From NCBI GenBank assembly GCA_903837255.1, contig CAILTZ010000698.1, forward strand, positions 1 through 7,832: a DNA stretch of 7,832 nt, read 5' to 3'. The notes under the pieces are model-generated. The model was given only the letters and a program-made list of their open reading frames with translations. It had not been told where the DNA came from and did not search any database. This document shows positions 1 to 6,401 of this stretch, piece by piece. The DNA comes from an uncultured Pirellula sp. (GTDB taxonomy: Bacteria; Planctomycetota; Planctomycetia; Pirellulales; Pirellulaceae). The position numbers and the translations under genes are program-made. Position 1 is the stretch's first letter, and every line of letters starts with the position of its first letter.

Positions 1-572
1 GGACAGCTTGGGGTGGGCAGCACCACAAACGTTGGCAAGTTGTCGGTCAAATTCCCAAGTGCATACGAGATCCAAGCTCCCATGCAAGGGAACCCTGGCA
101 AGAGAAACCCGGAGTTCATCATGTAAGTCCCCGGACCATGGACGTTGGTCTTGGTGGTCATGGCCATGAGAAACGCCATCTGGTCGACCAGCTTGGCCTG
201 CTCAGGAAAAAGCTCACTGACCCAGCGTCCCGACTCCCCGTGCTGCGCGAACTTATAAGGGCTCTTCATCAGCGCCCCTGCGGGTGCGGTGAACCCCTCG
301 GGTTTTTCCTTCGGACCTAGCATCTGACCGTCGAGCCGCTCAAGCTCCGGTTTGTAGTCGAACAAATCCATGGGACTCGCGCCCCCGGTCATGAACAACT
401 GGATGATGCGCTTGACCTTGGGGGCATGATGCTGGATCGGAAACCCAGTGGCCTGTGCAGCATCGCTGTGGTCACCTCGGGCCTCGCGCCCGAGCATGTC
501 GGCTAATGCAATCGCCGCAAAACCTCCACCGGATTGCAAGAGCAGCTCTCGACGTGTCGATAGGTTATCCAT
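1..572 (-). CDS. DUF1501 domain protein with Tat-like signal (partial, C-terminus beyond left edge)
   Basis: This is the N-terminal 190 codons of a DUF1501 family protein; the frame stays open to the left edge, so more than half of a typical member (roughly 450-490 residues) is missing. Translation from the ATG at 572 gives a twin-arginine start (STRRELL, R7-R8) followed by a short glycine/alanine-rich hydrophobic stretch, so Tat export is inferred. Family hallmarks follow: FMTGGASPMDLFDYKP at about 60-75, a HGESGRWVSELFP block at 111-123, a conserved His in NVHGPGTY (about 145), and PGFPCMGAWISYALG plus NLPTFVVLP near 159-186. DUF1501 proteins are related to the alkaline phosphatase/sulfatase fold and are abundant in planctomycetes beside DUF1549/DUF1553 proteins; their reaction is not established. 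It starts 27 bp after the upstream gene's stop, on the same strand, so it is probably the third gene of the operon. No convincing Shine-Dalgarno sequence precedes the ATG. Confidence 0.93.
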   Translation of the reverse strand, partial: MDNLSTRRELLLQSGGGFAAIALADMLGREARGDHSDAAQATGFPIQHHAPKVKRIIQLFMTGGASPMDLFDYKPELERLDGQMLGPKEKPEGFTAPAGALMKSPYKFAQHGESGRWVSELFPEQAKLVDQMAFLMAMTTKTNVHGPGTYMMNSGFLLPGFPCMGAWISYALGNLTDNLPTFVVLPTPSC

Positions 573-599
573 GTTGCACCAAGGTCTTGGCAAGAGGTC

Positions 600-3581
600 T
601 CACGGGATAAACAAAAACTCATTCGAGTTAAGTACGATGCGGCACAACGCTGCCAAACCATACTTGGTCGCGTACGCTCGAAGAGGCTCGAGCTCCGCTG
701 CCAAAGGCTCTCGCTGATAAACCAACCAAACAAGCGATCGGATCTGGCTGTCGAGATCGGTGCTCTCTTGGGTGAGCCTTTCTGCAGTGACCTGGCTATG
801 CGCAAGTACAAAGGGATTGTTTAGAAGAGCAAGCGATTGCAGGGGTGATGCGGAAAACGTACGGCTCGGTGCGAGCAGCCCTAGATCGGGGAAGTCCAGC
901 GCGGCCATCAACGGGTCTGGTATCCCTCGCCATACATATCGGTAAATGCTCCGTCGATTCGAGTTGGGATTCGACCAATCGTAAGCCGAGTAATCCAGTT
1001 TAGGTGTCGACTGCGGGCCGGGCTGCTGGGTGAAGTGCTGGATCGCAGGTCCACCCATCGTGGTATCGAGTCGACCAGAAACGGCCAGCAAATAATCCCG
1101 AAACGCCTCCGCATCGAGCCTCCATCGGTTCTGTCTCCAAAGCAAGCGATTCGATCCATCGATTGCAGCCGCATCCGTGCGGTCCTCTGAGTACTGCTGA
1201 TAAGCTCGGCTCGTGACGATCAGCCGATGGAGCTTCTTGAGCGAACCGCCAGCTTGGTCCCGAAACCAAACCGCTAGCCAATCGATCAGTTCTGGATGCG
1301 ATGGAACGCCACCCATGCGCCCAAAGTCGCTCGGTGTGTCGCATAACCCTCGGCCAAAATGGTAATGCCAAGTTCGATTCACAACGCTTCGCCAAGTCAG
1401 CACGTTGTCCGGGTGGGCCAACCAATCGGCCAATGCTGCCCTTCGAAGCGCCTCGTTGTCGCTTGAGAGATTCTCGAAGCGGGCCGGAGCATGGGTCAGC
1501 GCACCTAGCGATCCGGGTGGAACCTCATCGCGCGGCTTGGCGATGTCGCCTCGTTCGAGCAGATGTACCTTCTTGGGCCCGGCGAGCGAGGCTGCTTGAT
1601 GGTTGCCATTGCCCGTCGGGATCGAGACGCTCTTGCCGACCGCAAAGACCGTCCCAGGTGGCGGCAGTTTGGCCAGCTCGGCGTCGGCTGCTAGGTTTGC
1701 AAAGTGGGCGGCGAGCATGAGGTTTTGCTCGGAGGACCTCTCCGACTCCGGAACGCTCAGAGCTTGCTCGATTGCCTGTGGTACTGCAATCGCTTGGCCC
1801 GACGCAGCATCGGTGACACTGATGCGAAACGCACCAATCAGGTGCGAGCCACCATGCAACTGCTTGAGTGTGATCGTCAGGGTCGACAGATCGCTCATCG
1901 CAACCGGCTCGGCAAACTCAAAGACCGCGTAGTGCGGCTGGCCGACGGCCGGATGGATCCCCCAAGCGGTCTTTGGGTCGTTGTCGATCGCCCGCTCTAT
2001 CCCCCAGGCGGCTTGGTTGAAATCGGCACTGGTTCGCACGATCGAAATGTTCTTGCCGACAGGATCGTCGGGATGAAACACCGAGACGGTCACTTCGGAG
2101 AGATGCAAATTGCCGTTTTGACAACGACCTGGGCCTTTCATCGGTAGGGAATCGTGCGGCAGGACATCCAGCCTCAAGGCCGTGATCTGTTTCAGCGGAA
2201 CTTGTGAGCTTAGCACATACGTGTCGGTTGCCGGAGAGGTTCCCGAGGCCAGATAGGATTGCTCGATGTCCTTGGTGAGGGTTGCTCCTTCAAGCGAAAG
2301 ATACGATTGCAATTCGAGCGGTTTCCAGGTCGGCAGATTTTGTCGAGCTTGAGCCAGCGTACCGATGAGCTGCTGGGCGAGTTGGCTTTCGAGGGCTTTT
2401 GCATCGAGCGTCTGGGCGGCCAGTTTGATCTTCGCAAGCTCCTGTCGCTTCGATGCTACGGCTGCATCTGCATCGTAACGGATGTTCCCTTTGAGGATCC
2501 CTGCAAAGACGGCTTGGAGGGCATAGTAGTCCTCCTGGGAGATCGGGTCGAATTTATGAGCATGGCATCGGGCGCAGTTGGCCGTCGTGCTGGTGAAAGC
2601 GGCCATGGTTTGCGTGAGCATGTCGTCTCGGTCAAGGTAATCGAACGTCACCGGTCCGGTTGAGTAGGTGCTCAAGTCAAACGTCCCTGCACCGAGAAAG
2701 CCAAGGGCAGGAATCAAATCGGTGGCATCGGGTTCAAAGACATCGACGGCAAGCTGCTGACGGATGAAGCGATCCCAGGGGACATCGCGATTGATAGCTT
2801 GGATCACATAGTCGCGATAGGGCCAAGCTTGATCGCGACCCACATCGTGTTCGTAGCCGTGCGAATCGGCAAAGTGGATCGTATCGAGCCAGTGCCTTGC
2901 CCAACGTTCGCCGTAACGAGGGGAATCTAAAAGCTTATCGACCATTTGTTCGTAGGCTGCTTGGGTGGGCTGCTCTAGGAACGCTCGGGTTTCCTCGGGG
3001 GTCGGGGGGATTCCGACCAGATCGTAGTAGAGTCTTCGGATCCGATCGCGCGGGTTTGCCGATGGGGAGCCACTCAGACCTTGGGCTTGTAGTTTCTCAT
3101 CGATGAATGCATCGACAGGGTTCTCGGTCGAAGAGGGCACTCGCGGGGCGGTCAGTGGTTTCAGGGACCACCAGTCGTTGGCATCGCTCAGTTGCGGTTC
3201 AATTTCGCGGTCATCGTATGCGCCGCGCTTGACCCATTCGCGCAGGATTTGGATTTCGATGTCTGAGAGTTTCTCGTCGGGCATCTTCAAATCCGCGTCG
3301 GAGTGCTCGACGGCGCGGACCAGCAGGCTTGCATCGGGTCTTTCAGGGACGATCGCCGGTCCGCGCGAGCCACCTTTTGCCCAGCCGCTTTTCCAGTCCA
3401 GCGCCAGGCCGCTTTCCATTTGCCCGGAGGCATGCGAGTGGCAAGCGTAGCAGTGCTTTTTGAAAAGGGGCAGAACCTTTTCGTGAAAAAAATCTTTGCT
3501 ATCGTCCTGCGAAACTTCTTGCGAGAACGATACTCCTAGCATCGATAGCATTAGGCCGAAGGCCAGAAGTTTTTGGATCAT
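600..3581 (-). CDS. PSCyt1-DUF1549-DUF1553 (PSD1) exported cytochrome-like protein
   Basis: This 993-residue protein has the full planctomycete-type architecture. A Sec-type signal peptide (about 1-20, likely cut after SFS) is followed by the PSCyt1 cytochrome-like domain (about 30-125) with the haem motif CYACH at C44-H48 and a possible axial Met, M100, in LKMPDEKLSD. DUF1549 (PSCyt2) spans about 150-365, with the typical RIRRLYYDLVGIPPTPEE, RYGERWARHWLD and WPYRDYVI blocks and a second haem-type motif, CARCH, at C336-H340. Residues about 380-420 are helical and charged. Residues about 450-590 resemble a discoidin/F5-8C-like beta domain (AIDNDPKTAWG; HYAVFEFAEPV). DUF1553 covers about 715-990, with VVNRTWHYHFGRGL, SDFGRMG and SHPELIDWLA. 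The protein is expected outside the cytoplasm; electron transfer is inferred from the CxxCH motifs only. Its ATG overlaps the stop of the serine hydrolase gene (ATGA), suggesting translational coupling, and DUF1501 follows 27 bp after its stop. No Shine-Dalgarno sequence is seen at the start. Confidence 0.95.
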   Translation of the reverse strand: MIQKLLAFGLMLSMLGVSFSQEVSQDDSKDFFHEKVLPLFKKHCYACHSHASGQMESGLALDWKSGWAKGGSRGPAIVPERPDASLLVRAVEHSDADLKMPDEKLSDIEIQILREWVKRGAYDDREIEPQLSDANDWWSLKPLTAPRVPSSTENPVDAFIDEKLQAQGLSGSPSANPRDRIRRLYYDLVGIPPTPEETRAFLEQPTQAAYEQMVDKLLDSPRYGERWARHWLDTIHFADSHGYEHDVGRDQAWPYRDYVIQAINRDVPWDRFIRQQLAVDVFEPDATDLIPALGFLGAGTFDLSTYSTGPVTFDYLDRDDMLTQTMAAFTSTTANCARCHAHKFDPISQEDYYALQAVFAGILKGNIRYDADAAVASKRQELAKIKLAAQTLDAKALESQLAQQLIGTLAQARQNLPTWKPLELQSYLSLEGATLTKDIEQSYLASGTSPATDTYVLSSQVPLKQITALRLDVLPHDSLPMKGPGRCQNGNLHLSEVTVSVFHPDDPVGKNISIVRTSADFNQAAWGIERAIDNDPKTAWGIHPAVGQPHYAVFEFAEPVAMSDLSTLTITLKQLHGGSHLIGAFRISVTDAASGQAIAVPQAIEQALSVPESERSSEQNLMLAAHFANLAADAELAKLPPPGTVFAVGKSVSIPTGNGNHQAASLAGPKKVHLLERGDIAKPRDEVPPGSLGALTHAPARFENLSSDNEALRRAALADWLAHPDNVLTWRSVVNRTWHYHFGRGLCDTPSDFGRMGGVPSHPELIDWLAVWFRDQAGGSLKKLHRLIVTSRAYQQYSEDRTDAAAIDGSNRLLWRQNRWRLDAEAFRDYLLAVSGRLDTTMGGPAIQHFTQQPGPQSTPKLDYSAYDWSNPNSNRRSIYRYVWRGIPDPLMAALDFPDLGLLAPSRTFSASPLQSLALLNNPFVLAHSQVTAERLTQESTDLDSQIRSLVWLVYQREPLAAELEPLRAYATKYGLAALCRIVLNSNEFLFIP

Positions 3582-4837
3582 GGAGATTGGGAATCGAGTG
3601 CTTCGAGGATCGGCAAGAGGAATTCGCCGTTGTCGAACCCGTTGCCTTGTGGACTGGGTTCGGCGAATCGGACCACGACCAGCTCGTACTTGGGGATCAC
3701 CAGCAAGCGTTGTTTGCCTAGCCCGGCGGCCATGTAGACTTTCAACGGATTGCCCTCGCGGCTAATACCGCTATCCGCCTCGCGATTGAGCGCCTCTTGG
3801 CGCAGTCGATCGCGGAGTGTCCCTCGGTTTGGTCGATCGCTCAGGCCACTGTCGGCTTGCTCATCGACTCCGTTTAGCCACCAGGTCAGTCCGTATTTCG
3901 GGTTGGTATTCGAGGCTTCAAAGCACTGCATCAAGAGCTCTTCCTTCAAGAGATTTTTGGACGAACCATCGGGTAGCTTGACGGAGCCCTTATCGAGCAC
4001 GAACTGCCCGAACTTGACCCAATTCCGGGCGGTGAGCATCATGCCACCGGGGATGTTCACGTTTCCAGCAGAGTCTTTACCCCATCGCCCAACTTGGATT
4101 CCTAGGGGTTGCAAGATCCGCAGCTTGGCATAGGCCTCAAACGTCTTGGCATCGATGTCCGATTGGGCTTGGAGTTTTCGATCGATTAGTTCCCCGAAAA
4201 CATAGTAATGGCTCGGACCGTAATCGAACTTTTCCCCGGGTTGGTACTTCATCGGAACCGTGATGGCGTCATGGAACCAATTGCCGGTGGCGAGTTTGCT
4301 GAGCCCCTTGGATTCGTCTTGGCGAGCGATTCGATTTTGGCGTTGTGACAGAACGGGGTTTCGAGCAAGCATGCCGGCATTGCGGGTGGGGAATGCTGCG
4401 TCGGCCGGTTCCAGACCCGAGGAAAGGTTGAGCAGTTGCCTTACAGTGATTTTGCTTTTTCTCGGATCGTCTTTCCATTCGGTGATGGTTTTCCAGACCG
4501 GTTCGTCGAGTTCGAGCAAGCCGTCTTGGACGGCCAGCATGGCCAGGACCCCCGAGAAGCTTTTGGTACCGCTGGCGAGCATGTGAGGGGTGTCTTTACC
4601 CCAGCCATCGTAGCGCTCGTAGAGGATCTTTCCTCGGTGTTGGATCAAGACTGCATGCCCGCTGTACTGCTTGGAATAGTCGGCGGATTTCTCAAAAAAC
4701 GTCTTCTGTTTTTCGTTTACGGGAGGGCTTGGGTCCTGGGCGACGCAGAGCGTTGTCCAAAATTCCGTGCACGAAAAGGCCGTCCACGTGAAGCAAAAAG
4801 ACAAGAAGGCCAGTCGGAGAGTTGCAACATGCTGCAT
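3578..4837 (-). CDS. Secreted serine hydrolase, class C beta-lactamase superfamily
   Basis: This 419-residue protein belongs to the beta-lactamase/transpeptidase-like family (PF00144 type: esterases, D-aminopeptidases, penicillin-binding-like hydrolases). A hydrophobic N-terminus (about 8-34, possible cut near CVA-QD) indicates export. The catalytic SxxK is S89-G-T-K92 in HMLASGTKSFSG, followed by the usual LELDEPV and ITVRQLLNLSSGL blocks at about 108-142. The second motif, normally Y-x-N, reads Y206-G-P in FDYGPSHYY, so the Asn is absent. The third motif is the esterase-like AAGLGKQ (about 370-376) rather than KTG. A hydrophilic stretch at about 324-364 precedes it. It is the first gene of the minus-strand operon and its stop overlaps the next start by 4 bp. 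The substrate is unknown: an ester or peptide in cell-wall or carbohydrate material is possible, and true beta-lactamase activity is not implied. The ATG at 4837 was chosen because it leaves a full signal peptide; no Shine-Dalgarno sequence is visible. Confidence 0.93.
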   Translation of the reverse strand: MQHVATLRLAFLSFCFTWTAFSCTEFWTTLCVAQDPSPPVNEKQKTFFEKSADYSKQYSGHAVLIQHRGKILYERYDGWGKDTPHMLASGTKSFSGVLAMLAVQDGLLELDEPVWKTITEWKDDPRKSKITVRQLLNLSSGLEPADAAFPTRNAGMLARNPVLSQRQNRIARQDESKGLSKLATGNWFHDAITVPMKYQPGEKFDYGPSHYYVFGELIDRKLQAQSDIDAKTFEAYAKLRILQPLGIQVGRWGKDSAGNVNIPGGMMLTARNWVKFGQFVLDKGSVKLPDGSSKNLLKEELLMQCFEASNTNPKYGLTWWLNGVDEQADSGLSDRPNRGTLRDRLRQEALNREADSGISREGNPLKVYMAAGLGKQRLLVIPKYELVVVRFAEPSPQGNGFDNGEFLLPILEALDSQSP

Positions 4838-4900
4838 GATCGTATTGCGTTAGCCGTGTTCAGAGGGATTTTAGGTCACAGCCGTGGGTGGGATCTGCCT

Positions 4901-4906
4901 ATTGTA
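4901..4906 (-). promoter_or_regulatory. Candidate -10 element (TACAAT) for the serine hydrolase operon
   Basis: On the minus strand the hexamer TACAAT matches the sigma-70 -10 consensus at five of six positions. It would place the transcript start near 4894 and give a leader of about 57 bases. No good -35 box lies 16-18 bp upstream, so this is a weak assignment. A second minus-strand hexamer, TAAAAT (4868-4873), is an alternative with a leader of roughly 24 bases. Confidence 0.3.
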
Positions 4907-4942
4907 GCTTGGAGCGCGCCGACGGGAGATCGATTTGTGGGT

Positions 4943-4961
4943 TAAAATGGGGGTTTAAAAT
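4943..4961 (+). promoter_or_regulatory. Candidate tandem -10 elements (two TAAAAT) for the beta-helix gene
   Basis: Two TAAAAT hexamers (4943-4948 and 4956-4961) lie 13 bp apart within a short near-duplication, GGTTAAAAT and GGTTTAAAAT. Each matches the sigma-70 -10 consensus at five of six positions. The upstream copy would leave a leader of about 20-28 bases, the downstream copy a very short one. The -35 positions are poor (TTTGTG at 4934-4939 is the best for the downstream copy), so either copy is only a candidate. Confidence 0.3.
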
Positions 4962-4963
4962 TT

Positions 4964-4978
4964 AGGGGAAAAGGTGAG
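4964..4978 (+). promoter_or_regulatory. Shine-Dalgarno-like region deciding the beta-helix start
   Basis: The purine run AGGGGAAAAGGTGAG carries two possible ribosome-binding segments. AGGGGA (4964-4969) is 4 bases ahead of a GTG at 4974, and AAGGTGAG (4971-4978) is 4 bases ahead of the ATG at 4983. The second pairing is the better match to a Shine-Dalgarno sequence, so translation may really start at 4983, three codons inside the open frame. This is the only gene start in the window with a recognisable Shine-Dalgarno sequence. Confidence 0.45.
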
Positions 4979-6371
4979 CAACATGGAATCAAGCAAGCTG
5001 GCTCGGAGGGGATTTGTATTGCAGGGCTCGCTGGGTTTATCCGCGGCGCTGGGTGGCACCCTTTTTCATGGGCTCAGAGCCAGCGCGATGCCGCAAGACC
5101 CTCCGGTGCGAAATCCGCGCAGTACCGATGGCGATCGCAGGTTCGAACCCGATTGGAAAGAACGTCTCACGGTCACGGTAGGGAACTCGCGCGAAGGCTC
5201 TCTGAGCGCCTCTGGGGCTGACTTTGTGGGTGAGAATGATCGCGTTGTCCAAGCCGCTTTGGATTACATCAAGCGTTTTGGGGGTGGGACCGTCAAGCTG
5301 CTTGCCGGTACGTTTGTGTTTCGCAACTCGGTTTTTTTACCTTCTGGGGTCCGGCTCGTAGGCAGCGGTCTGGATACGATCCTGACGAAGATCGCTTCGG
5401 AGACTCTAGCGATCGAGTCCGATTCGGATTGGTACGATCGCGAGATCACGCTTGGTCAATCGGGATCCTTTCAGGTCGGAGACGGAGTGGTTTTGCGTGC
5501 CAAGAATCCTGACAACGGCGGACCGATCGTGATCAAACGGACTCTGGTGGCGCGGGATGGGAATCGATTCAAACTCGATCGGGGTCTGCGTGAGAATCTC
5601 TGGATTGAGGGCAAGCCGACTTGCTCATCGCTGTTTCCGATCTTGACCAGCGAGAACACCGAAGATGTTTGGATCGAGGATTTGGCGATCGACGGCAACA
5701 AGGCCAACAACCAGAACCTGGATGGCAATTACGGCGGCTGTATTTTCCTGCAGGATTGCAATCGCTATACGATCCGCAACGTGACGGCACGGAACTACAA
5801 CGGCGACGGGATCAGTTTTCAGATATGCCATGATGTGCTCGTCGAGTCGTGCCACTCGCACGACAATCAAGACTTAGGGCTGCATCCGGGTTCGGGATCC
5901 CAACGACCTGTGATGCGAAGCAATCGTTTGGAGCGAAACGATCAGGGTTTGTTTTGGTGTTGGGGGGTTAAGTTTGGATTGGCAGAAGACAACACGATGG
6001 TTGCGAATCGTTCGTATGGGTCCTCGATCGGGCACAACGACACCGACAATGTCATGCGGCGCAATCGCATTGTCGATAGCGGCAATATCGGTGTGCTGTT
6101 TCGAGACGATGCGCGCGGGATCGATTTCTGGGCCAATCGCAACGTGCTCGAAGAAAACCACATCCTCAACAGCGGGGGCAAAGATGGGGTGGCTATCGAG
6201 GTGCAGGGCAAGACACGGGAGTTGGTGTTTCGCAAGAATGAACTGCACGAGACGCGTGGTGCCCAAGGCCGCGTTGGGATTCGCTTGGGCAAGGACTCCG
6301 GCAAGGTGGAGATGGACTCCAACCGGATCGAGGGTTTTTCCAAGGACCTCGAAGACCTGAGGGGTCGTTGA
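4974..6371 (+). CDS. Tat-exported right-handed parallel beta-helix protein
   Basis: The frame encodes 465 residues from GTG 4974, or 462 from the likelier ATG 4983. A twin-arginine signal (LARRGFVLQG, R11-R12, then a Gly/Leu/Ala-rich stretch to about 38, ending in ASA) predicts export in folded form. Residues about 85-140 match the entry coils of the pectate-lyase-3/beta-helix superfamily: ENDRVVQAALDYIK, then GGGTVKLLAGTF and LPSGVRLVGSG. From about 230 to the C-terminus, beta-helix coils repeat with Gly at 255, 279, 302, 325, 349 and 373, a 23-24 residue register, then 405 and 435. Conserved-looking polar or aromatic patches are DLGLHPGSG (about 300-308), FWCWGVK (327-333) and SIGHNDTDN (351-359). 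Relatives include polysaccharide lyases, epimerases and hydrolases, but no catalytic set is certain here. Transcription diverges from the serine hydrolase operon, which suggests but does not prove a shared carbohydrate-related task. Confidence 0.92.
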   Translation: MSNMESSKLARRGFVLQGSLGLSAALGGTLFHGLRASAMPQDPPVRNPRSTDGDRRFEPDWKERLTVTVGNSREGSLSASGADFVGENDRVVQAALDYIKRFGGGTVKLLAGTFVFRNSVFLPSGVRLVGSGLDTILTKIASETLAIESDSDWYDREITLGQSGSFQVGDGVVLRAKNPDNGGPIVIKRTLVARDGNRFKLDRGLRENLWIEGKPTCSSLFPILTSENTEDVWIEDLAIDGNKANNQNLDGNYGGCIFLQDCNRYTIRNVTARNYNGDGISFQICHDVLVESCHSHDNQDLGLHPGSGSQRPVMRSNRLERNDQGLFWCWGVKFGLAEDNTMVANRSYGSSIGHNDTDNVMRRNRIVDSGNIGVLFRDDARGIDFWANRNVLEENHILNSGGKDGVAIEVQGKTRELVFRKNELHETRGAQGRVGIRLGKDSGKVEMDSNRIEGFSKDLEDLRGR

Positions 6372-6401
6372 TGAACTTGCAATTTGCTCTTCGGCCGATC
6401 T
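6372..6401. other. Convergent 30-bp gap without visible terminator
   Basis: The beta-helix gene (plus) and apbE (minus) end tail to tail here. The gap contains an 8-bp palindrome, TCGGCCGA (6391-6398), but no stem-loop followed by a T-run on either strand. Termination must be Rho-dependent, lie inside the neighbouring genes, or allow overlapping antisense transcripts. Confidence 0.5.

Larger units (their letters stand above)
4838..4973. promoter_or_regulatory. Divergent intergenic region between serine hydrolase operon and beta-helix gene
   Basis: This 136-bp spacer is the only sizeable non-coding stretch in the window and must hold the start signals of both flanking units. The beta-helix side is AT-rich at 4941-4964, while the centre contains a GC-rich patch (4911-4925). 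A 7-bp direct repeat, AGCCGTG, occurs at 4852-4858 and 4880-4886, 28 bp apart, and could be an operator half-site pair or chance. No riboswitch-like or tRNA-like structure was recognised. Confidence 0.6.

Noticed and set aside
1301..1720. Open frame of 139 codons on the plus strand
   Set aside because: It lies wholly antisense to the PSCyt1-DUF1549-DUF1553 gene, is rich in Arg, Ser and Cys, has no recognisable domain and fits a shadow of the coding strand.
2280..2297. Ser-Leu-Glu-Gly-Ala-Thr in the PSCyt1 protein as an ApbE flavinylation site
   Set aside because: The ApbE target motif needs Ser/Thr before Gly-Ala-Thr/Ser and an upstream Asp; here Glu precedes Gly, and the context is not an FMN-binding domain.
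4436..4945. Plus-strand open frame of 169 codons crossing the serine hydrolase start into the divergent spacer
   Set aside because: Most of it is antisense to the well-supported serine hydrolase, it has no family resemblance and it would run through the candidate promoter region.
5131..5138. HIP1 octamer GCGATCGC suggesting cyanobacterial origin
   Set aside because: Only one full octamer was noticed, and the gene content is typical of planctomycetes; the enrichment concerns the CGATCG core only.
5874..6382. Two overlapping minus-strand frames (130 and 146 codons) under the beta-helix gene
   Set aside because: Both are antisense to a gene with clear coil periodicity and lack motifs; long antisense frames are expected at this GC content.
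6391..6398. Palindrome TCGGCCGA as a bidirectional terminator between the convergent genes
   Set aside because: It has no loop, is too short for a stable hairpin and no T-run follows on either strand.
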